From NCBI GenBank assembly GCA_009741485.1, contig CM019216.1, positions 50,855,792 to 50,919,791 of the forward strand: a stretch of DNA of 64,000 nucleotides, read 5' to 3'. The notes beneath the pieces were generated by a model. The model saw only the letters and a program-made list of their open reading frames with translations. It searched no databases and had not been told where the DNA came from. The position numbers and the translations under genes are program-made. This document shows positions 52,505 through 64,000 of the stretch, one piece after another. How positions within the stretch are numbered: position 1 is the first letter of the stretch; every line of letters starts with the position of its first letter. The DNA is from Malurus cyaneus samueli (taxonomy: Eukaryota > Chordata > Aves > Passeriformes > Maluridae).

Positions 52505-54490
52505 AAATGAACATGGTCAACAAAATAGTAGCCATGTCCCCACCAAGCAGCAAGAAGAAAACACAAGCTTTCCTAGGCGCTGTGGGTTTTTGGACAATGC
52601 ATATTCCAGGTTACAGTCAAATTGTAAGTCCTCTCAATCAAGTGACCCAGAAAAAGAATGATTTCAAGCGAGGTCCTGAACAACAACAAGCTTTTGAATT
52701 AATTAAACAGGAGATTGTAACCCTCCGGTCAGTTATGAAAGAACAAGAAGTGAAAAATGTATTTTACTTTACACTGTAGCCAGGAAGAGAGGTCCTTCCT
52801 GGAGTCTCTGGCAAAAAGCACCCAGGGAGACTCAAGGATAACCCCATAATTTCTGCAGTCGGGGATACAAAGGATCCCAAGACTATTACACCCCAACTGA
52901 GAAACCAGCAGCTTATGAAACAGTTTGAGCTGTCTCAGTAGTGACTGGCACCGAAGCACAGCTTCTTCTGGCACCCTGAGTGCCAATACTGGGCTGGATG
53001 TTCCAAGGGAAACTCCCTGCCACCCATCATGCCACTGACACTACATGGAGTAGGCGGGTTGTGCTGATCACATAGCAAGCTCAAATAGGAAACCCCAATC
53101 ACCTAGGGATCTCGGAAGTCAGCACAAACTGGCATGAAGGCAAAAATTTCAGGCTATAATCATCAAAGGAAAGGTAACGCATGCTGAGGAGGCCCTACCA
53201 CATAATAAATTACCAGAAAATGATAAGCAACATACTCTACTGACAGCTCCTGCCACACATCACATTGAAAATGGAAAGCTGCCATATGAAGTCCTACACA
53301 ACAAGCTGCAGAAACTATTAAAGGACAAGATGGATCATCAGGGTGCAGAGCTGAAAGCCATCCAGATGGCTTTAGATATAACTGAAACAGAGCAGCTGAA
53401 ATGCTCTACCTCTACACCGACTCATGGACAGCAGCAAATTATATGGGGTGGCTGGACTAACAGAAAAAGGTCAAATGGCAGCACAGAGGGAAACTCTTCT
53501 GAGCTGCTGAAATGTGGAAGACATCACTGCCTAGGTAGAGAAAGTGACCATAAAAGTATGTCACATACCCAAGAGTGGGGCTACCAAAGAATTCTGCCAC
53601 AATGGACAGGTGGATCGAGCTGCCAAGATTAAAATGTCTCCGACAGATCTGGACTGGCAACACAAAGGTGAGGAATTTCTGGCTCGGTGGGCCCATCATG
53701 CCTCGTGTCATCAGGGAAGCCATGCAACACATATTTGGGCTTGTGATCCAGGGGGTGACTTAACCATGGATACTACTGTGAAACATGGCTGCAATCAAAC
53801 AGGCCAAGGCAAGGCCTCTGTGGCATGGTGGACTATGGTTTAAATATAAATATGAAGAGGCCCTGCAGATTGATTACATCACACTGCTAAAAACCCACCA
53901 AGGCAAGTGCTACATGCTTACAAAGGTGGAAACAACCCCTGGAAGTTTCGATACATACCCTTTGCCCCCCGTTACTGCCCAGAACACCATCTTGGGCCTG
54001 GAAAAGTACCTCCTGTGGCAATCTGGCACCCCGAGACAACTGAGTTGGACATCAGGACTCATTTCAAAATTGGTGTTGCAACACCTAGGCCAGAGGGCAC
54101 AGGACTGAGTGGGTGTACCCTAGTCCCTGTCATGTACCAGCCTCTGGGAAAAATGAACAGTACAACGGGCTGTTAGAAACCACACTGGAAAAAATGGGTG
54201 ACGGGGCCTTCAGACATGGGAGCTGCACTTAGTAAAGGCCACCTGCTTTTGGTCACATTGGTCAACACCAATGGAGCTGGGCCTGCCCACTCAAAACCCC
54301 CACGTACCGTAAAAGGGGAGAAAGTCTCCACGGTGCATTTGAGCAATATCGGTTTGGATTAGTCCTGCCTAAAGCAAAGGCAAACCCAGCTGTAGGACTG
54401 CTCAAGGACCTTGGTGCAGTTGGTGGGTAATGCAGAGGGACAGGGAAAGACAATGTGTACTTCAAGGAGATTTGATTTTTGGGTGAGAAC
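52505..54490 (+). pseudogene. ERV-L-like pol remnant (RT end, RNase H, integrase)
   Basis: Broken retroviral pol of an old endogenous element, antisense to EPB41L2. In order: the C-terminal part of reverse transcriptase (52507-52779), a heavily decayed connection region, an RNase H-like stretch (about 53330-53630), the integrase zinc-binding region (about 53640-53760), the integrase core with its first catalytic Asp in a DYITL context (about 53785-54108, frames shifting) and the C-terminal integrase tail to about 54490. Similarity moves between all three plus frames with several stops, so it is non-functional. The gag, protease and most of RT are missing at the left edge. No env was seen, which fits class III (ERV-L) elements common in birds; the class is judged from memory of pol character, not alignment. 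Confidence 0.85.
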
Positions 54491-54826
54491 AGCCTGTAAC
54501 ATTGAATTTTATAATACTGGCTGCTAAATGACAGCGCCACTGCATGCCATAACTAGCATGGGCAATGAGTATGGTCTGCTCCACACACTGCAATCGTAAG
54601 CTCCTGCTGTAGCTTGCAACCACCAGCTCTCCTGCCCTGGAAAACACCTAGAATGTATAGAACCCAAAGCCATTAACCAAATTAACTCAATGAACATCTT
54701 GGAGGGACAGCCACTGACAACCAAAATGATACCTATGCTTGCATGCATGCATATATATATGTACACAGGGAGTTAGTAGGTGTAGGATTTGGGCATGACA
54801 GAAGTGGTATAGGAGTAAGGGGAGGA
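54491..54826 (+). mobile_element. ERV internal non-coding tail with polypurine tract
   Basis: The sequence between the integrase end and the 3' LTR. It has no coding potential. A (TGCA)n/(TA)n stretch occurs near 54739-54760, and a purine-rich AGTAAGGGGAGGA at about 54814-54826 sits where the plus-strand primer (polypurine tract) should lie. Confidence 0.65.
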
Positions 54827-55240
54827 TAACACCCCAGATCCAGCCAGAACAGGGTTCATTTTTGTAGCAGCCCAGAGAGGCATGGCCAAGACACAAAGAT
54901 TATTCCATATCACCTCACATCATTTTCTGAGGACAAGGGAAGGAGTCCCTTCCCCGTTGTGTAGTGTGGTGGTGCCGTCAGGTACTCGACAGGCTCCATG
55001 CAGTGAGCACTCACATGTGAATTGCTCACCTCCCTTGTACACCCTTTTAATATTGTTGCTGTTACTGCTCATTGTCTTATTTCATTGCTATTTCCAGTAA
55101 ATTGTTCTTATCTCAATCCACAATCTCTGCATACTTCCAATTCTCCTCTCTATCCCACCACAGGCGAAAGGGAGGGGGAGCAGGGAAGTAAGTGAACAGG
55201 ACATGGTTTGGAGTTTTCCAATGGGAACACTAAATTGGGG
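54827..55240 (+). mobile_element. Probable 3' LTR of the ERV-L-like element
   Basis: It starts just after the polypurine tract. It shows the usual order of avian ERV-L LTR features: a U3-like first part, then 'attgttgctgttactgctcattgtcttatttcattgc' with 'cagtaaattgttcttatctcaatcca' (R/U5-like, 55053-55122), and near the end 'gggagggggagcagggaagtaagtgaac'. The expected terminal inverted bases are worn away, so the right edge is approximate. No matching 5' LTR was found upstream. Confidence 0.7.
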
Positions 55241-55442
55241 AATTTGTAGGTGAGAATTGGCACCTAAACCTTCTTTAGGATGCCTCAGTGCTGTCTCATG
55301 GTCTCCCCACAATCACATACAGTGCCAGTAAAGACAACTGGAGATAGATGTCTGGTTACAACAAACTGGTGGGAGGCATACCCTGAAACCAGTCAGCAGA
55401 AGCTGCTCTTCTCTGAAAGAAATCAAAAATTCCATACCCATT

Positions 55443-55460
55443 AAAAAAAAAAAAAAAAAA
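55443..55460 (+). repeat. Poly-A tract
   Basis: A run of 18 A followed by CCCACACACA. It is simple sequence about 200 bases beyond the LTR. Confidence 0.8.
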
Positions 55461-58392
55461 CCCACACACAAACCAACTTTGTTTCTCAAAAACAGATGGA
55501 TCATCTTTATTCCATTTTATACTGAAAAACAGGAGTATGATGAAAGAATAAGCAAGATTTGACAAGCCACAGAAACCACTTTTAAGCTATTAATAAAGTT
55601 AAATTAAATAGGATTTCTGATAATATTGACTTTATTTTCCTTTGAGTTGCTACCTTCATGATCAGTTTACCAGGGCATACATTCCGACACACTGCCTGAG
55701 TTACCTGAAACAAAGTGTTAGGCAGGCAAAAAAAGAAAAACAAAAATCACCACCCAAAATTAATCAGCCAGAGAAAAACCACATTCTTCTCAAAATAAGT
55801 GTTTATGCGTTTACCTCAACATAACCAAGGATCCAAAAATAGTCACACTATATAAAATCACTTGCGTCTTGCGCTGTTAGTTTAACTGCTTACATACTGA
55901 GCCTTCTAACAGGAATCATGTACTGTTGTTAACCTTGGGAATAATACAACATGAAAACCCACTTAGAATTTAACTATTTCAAATCTTAGAACATTTAACC
56001 AAAGCCATTTAAGAAAAAACTGACTTGTTTTTAAAATGAGTAAAACAAGAACACCCTTGTGAGCTTTTGAAAAGAAATAATCCACAGATTTTTTTTCAGT
56101 GAGTATCCTTTACAAGCAAGCAAAGATCATGCAGTAGTAAAAGCACAAAGCAAGTTGATTTTGACATCAATAAGCTTAACATGTGGACCACAATGTACTT
56201 GCCTTTTTGCCTCTCTTTTTTTGCAAGTAACTTCACCAGGCAAATTAATCTTCCCACATCATTCAACAGTTTATTGAGACAAGATGTCTCAAACCTGAGA
56301 ATTAGGGCTCATGACAGTGACTAAACAGTTCATCCAATAAAAAAATGTTTTAATCTAGTCCCATTCCAAACTGTTAATATGCTACACACAGCACGTCTCA
56401 TCCTTTATCCAAAACATGATGTAGCACCAATGAGTAATTTTATGGTAAAACACCAGTTTCATAGAGGGTGTTGCCTTGGACTACAACAGAAGATTTTTTT
56501 TTTAAATTAAAATTCAGGGAAACTGAACAGAAGGTCTGCAAAATACAAAGAAGCTGCATTTTTATCAAGGAAAAAATAGTTGAAGCAAATTTGTCCCCAA
56601 CATATTGGAAATTTATTTTGCATTTTCCACACAAGCTTTTAACAATCCAATTACAAGCAGTAAATAAAACTTACTTCTCAGCCCAGTATATCAAATCTCA
56701 TGATTCCTCATGATAAAGAGGGCTAGATTTCTTAGATTTTCAAACAACTCAGCACAGGCCAAATACACTTCAGCTAATGCGTGGGTATTTTTATAAAGTT
56801 TCATTATGGTTTTTGAAACAAAAGGAACAGAAGTCCAGAATACACAACAGAGACAAGAAGTAAAGCAGCTTCTAAAGTCATCCTTTCATATTAGGACTAA
56901 AATTGCAAAACTTTTCCTTCTGTGATAATTGTCTCACATTTAATACCTAGTCTCTAGCTAAGACTGCAAACACTCTAGATGACTGAGTTTATAAGGTTTG
57001 TTGGTCAAAGGATGAAAGTAGAATGCAGGGTCATGTACCTTTTACTAAATTTGCTAAACCAGTGGGCATATGTGAGGGTATGAAGGGGCAGCAATGTTAT
57101 ATATGAGGCTTCTTAAAACTAGATTAACCACATCACCCTGGCACTCTCTCCAAGTCAGAGCACTGTCATTTGTTACTGTATTCTGCAGCACAATTTCATT
57201 TTTACTTTGGATTAAGTTTTTAAGCATAGAATTCTCTTGCAATAGAACTTATTTCATTTCTATGGCAAAGGTACCTTTCCTCCAAGAATTTTCTCACCTA
57301 TAACACAGGGTTGCAGGATTCCTAACGTCATTTTTATATAGTTTAATTTCTTCTACAGTACAAGAGCAAAGTGCTGGTAACAGCGTAAACTTTTCCCAAA
57401 AAAATCTTGGACTATTCAGCCTCAACACCGTCATTATTGTGCAGTTGTGCCATGAAACTTAAATTGCATCCTTACTTTCTGAAATGTCACTGGGACCAAA
57501 TCTGTAATGTTTTAATATGCTATGTGTTTCACCTCACCTTTTAAATCAATTCAGTAGAAAATCTGGAGATTATGAAATTTCAGCCTCCAGAAACATGTCT
57601 TACCCTTCAGAATGAAAATATTTCAACATGCTTGAAAATATAATGGTCTGGGTACAAGCAAATACAAGGGCTGGGGAGGGGTGAGGAAGGAAAAATAAAT
57701 CTAAGTGCACAAATTTCATTAAGCATTAATTGCTCTCTGTAACATATCCTCAAGCACACACAGAGTCAAGAATGCACACCATGAAAGTGAGGCCAAATAC
57801 CCAACAGCTTAAGTCAACCAAACAAATAATTAGAGGTCCAAAACAGGTTTAATACTAAAATCACTTACAAGCAGGGTTTGTAAAGAAGGAGTAGTAACCC
57901 TGATATGTAGCAAACAAGCCTTGTTCCAAGCAGCTGCCTTTGACCATAATATGCAATAATCTTTGACAAGTTTTGCCTGCAGCAGGGTCAAAGCACCTTA
58001 AGACCAAACATGGACTTAAGAATTATTTTAATGCTACAACATACTTTGGTTCTGGTTGTGGGTTCCCTACTTTGCCTCCTCCCTCAACCTCGTTTTCCTC
58101 CAGACACTGGGTTTATTTTAGACTCATGGTCAAATAATGAAATGCCCAACCAGAAAAAGTACCCAAAAAGCCATACAAGAAAAAGGATTCAATCCTCTAA
58201 GAGAAGACAAATGATATATAGAGCATATTTCTTTAATTGCTTGATGATGAAACAACAGTTTGCAGTATTCTTTAAACACAGCTTTTAAGTTCAACTTCAA
58301 AAGGAGAAGCCAAATGGGATAAAACAGCTTCTTTCAGCTGAGGAAACAGCAAATAGATTGTTTACAAATAATGTCTGTAAAGTACAAAACAC

Positions 58393-58422
58393 TGTATTTG
58401 AAAATTGAAACTTTCAAATACA
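58393..58422. repeat. Inverted repeat, 11-bp arms, 8-nt loop
   Basis: TGTATTTGAAA (58393-58403) pairs exactly with 58412-58422. It is AT-rich and could arise by chance in 46 kb of AT-rich intron. Confidence 0.8.
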
Positions 58423-61400
58423 AAACTGAAATGTTCAAAGAAGTTTGCAGCACATACTTAGTGCAGTCTGACATTTTACTGATTAATACCTGCATTTGTG
58501 AGTAACTGGAAGCAATAAAAGTGTTTCAACAAATGTGAAACCCAAGTACATTTTTATCACCAGATTTTAATTTTGGTTTAATTTTTAGAAGTAGGACGAT
58601 ACATGCTGAATCAGTCAGAATTCAAAGGTCTGCCTAGTATGAATTTAAAAACTTGAATTAAGAATATATATTTTAAATCCCATATACAGGATAACTGAGT
58701 ATTTCAAATTGGAAAAAGCTGTTCCAGTTTTCCATTGTGGTAAGAGAGCACATCATGCATTTTAAATACATATAGAAGTTTTTCATACTCTTAATAACAT
58801 TCTATGTTCTTAAAACGTTGTAGTCAACTTCTTATCCAGGCCACTATAAAGAACACCACAGTCATAGTCTATACTTCTCTAGCCACAGTAATGGGATAGC
58901 AGCAAATTATAGTAAAATCTAGTGTTACATTTAGCTGTACAACACTACTAATTAGAGAGTAATTTCAACAATAAATATTTGGTTAAAGTCTGCTTTGTCA
59001 TCAGTGCAAGCAATTTCAGATGAAACTGATCTTTCAGAGAGTCCATGCTTTTTTTTCAGTCTATTTTTATTTTCTGGTTACTGAACATCTTTTCCTACAG
59101 AACAGTTCTCCAGAGCTACTGCTCTGCAAACAGAAAACCACACAATGTTAGAAGTAAAAGGGAAGATTCAAACGTAGTGGACCACGACAATCCACAGCTG
59201 TCTTTAAACTGTCCTTAGCTAACCCCATTTTACTATTCAATGGCAAGATCTTCTAACAATGACCTTACAGAGCACAGAGGCTGCATGACTTAGGTAAGCT
59301 GTCAGACAGGCTTTATCACGCCCTTCAGAAAGAATACAGGAGGACTAACCGAGGCAAATATAAGCACCATGGTAGATACAATATCAAGTACAACACCCAA
59401 TTAACCCCCTAGATACTGACAAAAGGCACAAGTTTTAAAAGAGGATCTTCCTGCAAGTCGCCTTCCCAAAAAGAGTCATGCTACTATTAATAAAAGCACT
59501 GCAGAGATGAACAGTACTAGTAACTTATCCTCTTTAGAAAAGAAATAAATCCAACCAAAGAAACACAAAAGCAAAATCTACTACCTGCTTCTGAGAATCT
59601 GCAGAGCCAATCAGTTTTTACACAAGAGGCCAACTTCACTCAAGTCAAACCTTCAATGCATCCCATATTTAGTGCAGTCATGAAACATATGCCATCAAAG
59701 GAAGCTGTGATGTGCAGAGCAAAGGGTCTCGGCATCTGACATTCTCCTTTACAACACCAACTCCCAGAGTTGCCATAATGCAACAGTGTTTGTATAGCAC
59801 CACTAAAACATCAGACACTACTGCAACTGAAACAAACCTTTTTTCCCCCTAAGTCTGTTAAAATAAGTAAACCTGCATTCTTGCTGAGTTGTCCCACCAG
59901 CAGTACACAGAAGTCTATAATCTCATACCATGCATGCAACTTACTCTCCTCATTTCACCAGCCAAACAGAACAGCTATTTTTGGATTACCCAATAGTAAT
60001 GAATCAATATTCTGTTGATATGGCCTTCACCTAGTCTGTAAATCTTTACAAAACTCTCAAAGGCAAGGTGAATTAAAATTACCTTCACAAACTTCTTACG
60101 TAGAAGTCCAAATAGTTAGTGTATCATGAAGATGCTCTTTCCTATGCAATATTACAAAACTGACAATTCAAGTAATGGAAATTTATCTCATCAACAGCCA
60201 AAATAACTGAGAAGTTGAAACAGAACACAGAATTTTTCCTATTTAGAAAATTCATACAGTGAATGTTCTGATCTAAAAAAATAGATCACAAATTACCTTT
60301 CACTCCAGTAGGAATCTTGAAGATTTGTAGAGTGCAATCAACTATGACAACTGGATAACAGCTCAATCTTCCTTACCTGAAAGGGAGTAATTCAGAGTCA
60401 AATTACACCAAAAAAAACTATCCTACTGAATAAGTTAGAAAACCAGATAAGTGAAATTGAACTGTGCTAAAGTGATAAGCATTTTTAAAATGTGAACACT
60501 CTTACAAATAGGAAGAGAAAAAACCCTACACTGAGTCACTTAACTTTGATTTTGTGTCTTAAAAAAACAGAAGTGTGGCAGTTTATTATAAAGTCTAACA
60601 CTCTTAGAGTTAAAAGTAGTCTGCTTTCAAATCAGAAGGCCAGAAATAACCCCTTATGATGCAGTCTGACTTCTTGTATAGCCCAGGCTACAACAATCAC
60701 ACGCTTTCACATCCCCTTTTCTTGCTCCCATCCTCTTTCTTCTGTCCAGCCATTGTGTGAGTATACAATAAACAGTTTTCCAACACTTTTCTTTGAGTTA
60801 ATTTTGTTTGCAATGAGGAAGACAGCCCACATGCCCTCTTCTCAGTCCCCCCTACTTAAGACCAGTTCCAGAAGGAAACCACACTTTGACTTACTACATC
60901 TTCCTCAGGAAAGCATTCAATCTTGCTTTAGAAATATCTAATGGCAAATATGTTACACACTACAATGTTTAGCAAAATTACTTTTAACCTACTGAAATTT
61001 ACACACGGCAAAATGTAGAAAACTTCCTATTTCAATAATTACAGTAATGCTACACATTACAGACAGCTATTAAAAATGTAAACCATTTAGATCCTTTTTC
61101 TGCCAGCAAATACCTTCATAGCTCTCATTCATGTTACAGGTACACCTATCATCACTTCATTTTATTTTGCTTCCTCCCTTTTTAATGCTTAAATAGATCA
61201 ATCTTCTGTACTGAAACATGCTTCCCAGATTAACGCCCAAAGTAAACACCAGTTCAGAGAGGAACTCCACAAGCACCAACCACAAAAAAGGGATTTTGCC
61301 TTGTCATATATTTCAAGTGTTGCTTATAGATGTAGTTTCATTTTTTGAACATTGACTTCAAAAACATGTCCAAATTATTTATCACAACCCATAATAGCTT

Positions 61401-63299
61401 GTTTACATGTCTGTACATTCCAGAACACTTTTCTACTCTCCACCTATGACCCACATTCTTCATCTTCAAAGGCATGACTTGGGAGCTGGTCCCATGAAAA
61501 TTGAATATTCTGCCTATATCCCCACTCACAAATTGATTCAGATCATGTTGACTACAAGACGAAATACAATTATTCTTCAGGTTACCCTCTCTAAATAAAT
61601 AAGAGCTCTTTACTGTTATCACTGACAAGACATCAAGAAGACATCAAGAAGCCAAACTAGCCTCAGAGTGCTACCTTTGTTTGCTTCTTGAATCTAAAAA
61701 TTTCTCATAAATTGACTGCAGTTCCTGGAAAATTATCAAAGTACAAGGGGAACAAAAGGAATTTTTCCAAATGAATGAAGCCTGGAAACTTATTCCACAA
61801 AGCACTGGATGTTAAGAAGTTTGAACTCTCCCTCTTCTCCACTATCGACACTTGTGCAGAGAGAATATGTGTATTTTTGAAAGTCTTGTCTAGGACATTT
61901 AAATGCTATTTTTACAATGAAAGCTCATCTGCCACAGGCACAAACTGTTGATAGAAACTTTGAGATCCATAAGCTCTGAAAATGCTGAAGGGTAGGTCAT
62001 TTTCTAAACCCTAAGGTAATGAAACCCTCATTCAGCAGAATGTTGCAATTTAAGCAAGAGAAAGAAGCTCAACTTCCCACCAAGAGGTCAAGACCAGACA
62101 GAAAGCAGCATGGCCAGCAGAAATGGAAACTTGTAAAGGAGGAGAGCAGCAGCTGAAGCAGAATACTTCTCTGAATACTCTCCCAGAGCTACTCCTGCAT
62201 AACCCAGGGTGCCACAAAACTGCTTCTGTTCTCTAACTGGTTGGCTCTGTAGCTTAGGGACTCAATTTTTCTGCTGTTCAAAACAGCATGACACCAAAGG
62301 ATGCAGTTTTCCTTTTAGTCTGTCTTAAAGAAGCATTCTCTCATTTCAATCTCTGCAGGACTGGACATATGCAAGTTTATGAGAATTTGCTGAATGCTAA
62401 GTTGGGTAGAACCATGCTTGTTGCATTTCATTAACACTCTGGAAGCACCCATGATAGCAGACAGAAAAGGAGGCCATAAAGCTAAGTAAATCAATACATG
62501 TGCTTTAAAATATAGATGATATAATTTTAATTAAAAATGGGTCTTGGACAGCTTTACGAGAAGTAAAAAAACTTACCAATCCAGCTTCTTGCTAGTTATT
62601 CCTGGAACCAAAGCACCTTAACCTATGTCTACTGTAGCTGGCTATTACTTGTTCTCTGGCAGTGATTTGTTTCAGAAGGTGAAAATCACAATCATTAAGC
62701 TGACAAACCCTCAAAACAACTCTCTTTATGTCAATCAGCCATCCTTCTAGTCCTACACATGTTTGCACAACACTATTAACATCAAAACGGATTAAGTTCA
62801 ACTCAGTGGAATCTTTACCTGTGGAAAAATGCTGCACTAAAAAAATGTTATCACAGTGTTAATAGCTCTTTTGAGTATATTCAGACTTCAGAGTACTGTA
62901 ATCAAAGCCTTACAAAAGAACAATAATAGGAAAAGAACTTTGGACCTAAATTTATAAATAACAAATCTTTTTTTAAAGATCACAGTGCATAATGCTCAGA
63001 GGCCAGGTCATCACATCTTGAAAGGGGTACTATCTTATTTTAAAACAGTAGAAACAGACCGTATGAGAAGATTCTACATTTATTTTTACCCTAATCCTAA
63101 AGAGAAGGGAAATTAGGAGGTAAAATTCTCCTCAATTTCACCCCCTATGTAATTCTGCATCAACAGCCTCAGTGCGGGGGCCTATTTAGCTCACTTTTCT
63201 GCAGTTGCTAACTTACAGCTGAAGAAAGGAACAACCCAAGATGCAAACAGATGAAGTTATCAGCAGGAGAGGAGTGGTGCTCCGGGAGGAAATAAATTA

Positions 63300-64000
63300 G
63301 GAAACCGCCTCTCCTCGCGCAGCACTCACGCGACGGGTAGGGGAAAGGCATGGGGAGAGGTTTTCGGGGAAAAACACCCGGAGCAGTGTTCCTGGCCCCA
63401 GAGCAGAGGCGGGTGATTCAATTCCGCGGTAGATAAGGGCATGGCCGTGACAGCGGGAGTCGGCGCAGCGCCGGCCGGGGTGCCCCGAGCTGCGGGTCCC
63501 GGAGGCGGTGGGCGCGGCAGTGCCCGCACCGGCAGCCTACGAGAGAGATTTGGAACCGAGAGGCGAGCAGCAGCCCCGCACGGCTCGCCTTGCTGTGACC
63601 AGCGCTCAAGGCTGCGGGAAAAGGAGGGAGGGAGGAGCCAGCTTCCCCAGCGCTGCGCGCCCGGGGCGGAGGGCTGCTGCGGCTCGGAGCGCTCGCCCCC
63701 GCCACTCCGGGCGCGCGGCGGAGCGCGTCCTCGGGGCCGCTGCCGCCCCCTGCCGGCCCGCGCTGACAGCCCTTCCGCCCGCCCGCCGCCGCCGCTCGGG
63801 GCCGAAAGAGGAGGGAAGGAAAAAGGGAGGGGGCGGCTCTGCCCGTTCAGCCCGGCCTGCCCCGCCCGCAGTCTCCGCATCCGCGGCAAGCGGAGCGGCC
63901 GGGAAAAAGGCGACGGTATGGGGCAAAGCGGCCCCAGCGCACGGCTAGTCCCCCGCGCTATGGTTGCTCGGCCCCCCCTCCCCGCCATCCCCCCTCCCAC
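63300..64000. promoter_or_regulatory. EPB41L2: CpG island, probable EPB41L2 promoter
   Basis: From about 63300 to the edge the sequence switches sharply from AT-rich to GC-rich, with very frequent CpG. It holds Sp1-type GC boxes, for example at 63829-63836 (GGGGGCGG on plus) and 63860-63867 (GGGCGGGG on minus). No TATA box was evident, as is usual for broadly expressed genes. It may continue beyond the window and could serve a divergent transcript too. The long open frames here on both strands reflect GC-rich composition, not proteins. Confidence 0.85.
63330..64000 (-). other. EPB41L2: Probable EPB41L2 first exon / 5' UTR (5' end unknown)
   Basis: A strong donor (CGC|GTGAGT, intron beginning at 63329) closes the CpG island on the minus strand, where the first exon of EPB41L2 is expected upstream of coding exon 2. 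The transcription start is not visible and may be anywhere in the island, so the given right boundary is the window edge, not the exon end. If joined to exon 2 at 16973, an ATG at 63349-63351 is in frame with the main ATG (12 extra residues, MPFPYPSLSVVI), with an in-frame stop upstream at 63418-63420. Another ATG at 63440-63442 opens a frame that overlaps the main start. An alternative donor lies at 63216-63217. Confidence 0.5.

Larger units (their letters stand above)
55241..63329 (-). other. EPB41L2: EPB41L2 intron 1, promoter-proximal 8 kb
   Basis: AT-rich intron running up to the probable first-exon donor. It contains an 18-A run (55443-55460), a G-rich stretch near 57668-57690 with three full G runs, and an 11-bp hairpin at 58393-58422. 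No exon was recognised. A second donor-like site (CAGCT|GTAAGT) occurs at 63216-63217. Confidence 0.7.

Noticed and set aside
52507..54176. ERV-derived open frames as host genes
   Set aside because: They are scattered pieces of one decayed pol with frameshifts, not intact or domesticated ORFs.
61623..61649. Short tandem copy (GACATCAAGAA twice)
   Set aside because: Two copies of 11 bases with no wider structure; ordinary slippage.
63508..64000. Long open frames on both strands in the CpG island (up to 224 codons)
   Set aside because: GC-rich DNA lacks stop codons by chance; the Ala/Arg/Pro/Gly-rich translations resemble no protein. Treated as promoter and 5' UTR.
1..64000. tRNA, snRNA, rRNA, microRNA or CRISPR features
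   Set aside because: Scanning by eye for U6, 5S and tRNA box-like sequence and for regularly spaced direct repeats gave nothing convincing; weak or diverged copies could be missed without covariance search.

Overview
This is vertebrate nuclear DNA, most likely from a bird. The reasons are dispersed CR1 LINE copies in both orientations with typical avian CR1 3' ends, the 3' half of an ERV-L-like endogenous retrovirus of the type common in birds, AT-rich introns, and one CpG island at the right edge. There are no operons, CRISPR arrays or bacterial features. The species cannot be named from the sequence.

The window holds the 5' part of one protein-coding gene on the minus strand, EPB41L2 (protein 4.1G, an adaptor between membrane and actin-spectrin cytoskeleton). 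Reading down the minus strand: a CpG-island promoter and probable non-coding first exon (about 63330 to the window end); a first intron of about 46 kb (16974-63329); exon 2 with the start codon and the first 154 residues (CDS 16498-16959); a 1-kb intron; exon 3 with 71 residues (15270-15482); a 13.8-kb intron; exon 4 with 35 residues (1337-1441); then the start of the next intron, running off the left edge. All three coding exons are phase 0 at both ends and join without a frame break into a 260-residue N-terminus: an acidic, lysine-rich headpiece followed by the first strands and helix of the FERM F1 lobe. The rest of the FERM domain, the spectrin-actin-binding region and the C-terminal domain lie beyond position 1.

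The introns contain CR1 copies at 2415-2757, 5236-6178, 15811-16372, 37468-38185, 46835-47105 and 48015-48275; a frameshifted ERV-L-like 3' portion with a 3' LTR at about 52505-55240 (antisense to the gene); A-rich tracts; a G-quadruplex-type tract at 25558-25581; perfect hairpins at 144-173 and 8058-8095; and an isolated CpG-dense patch near 3150-3290. Other short open frames look like chance, shadows of exons, or pieces of repeats.

I found no convincing undescribed system. The best leads are in the 5' leader of EPB41L2. If the predicted first-exon donor is right, there is an in-frame upstream ATG that adds 12 residues, and a separate out-of-frame ORF that overlaps the main start codon. Two others are the intronic CpG-dense patch that could be an internal promoter, and a CTG/ATG pair at the position where the paralogue 4.1R has its downstream start codon.
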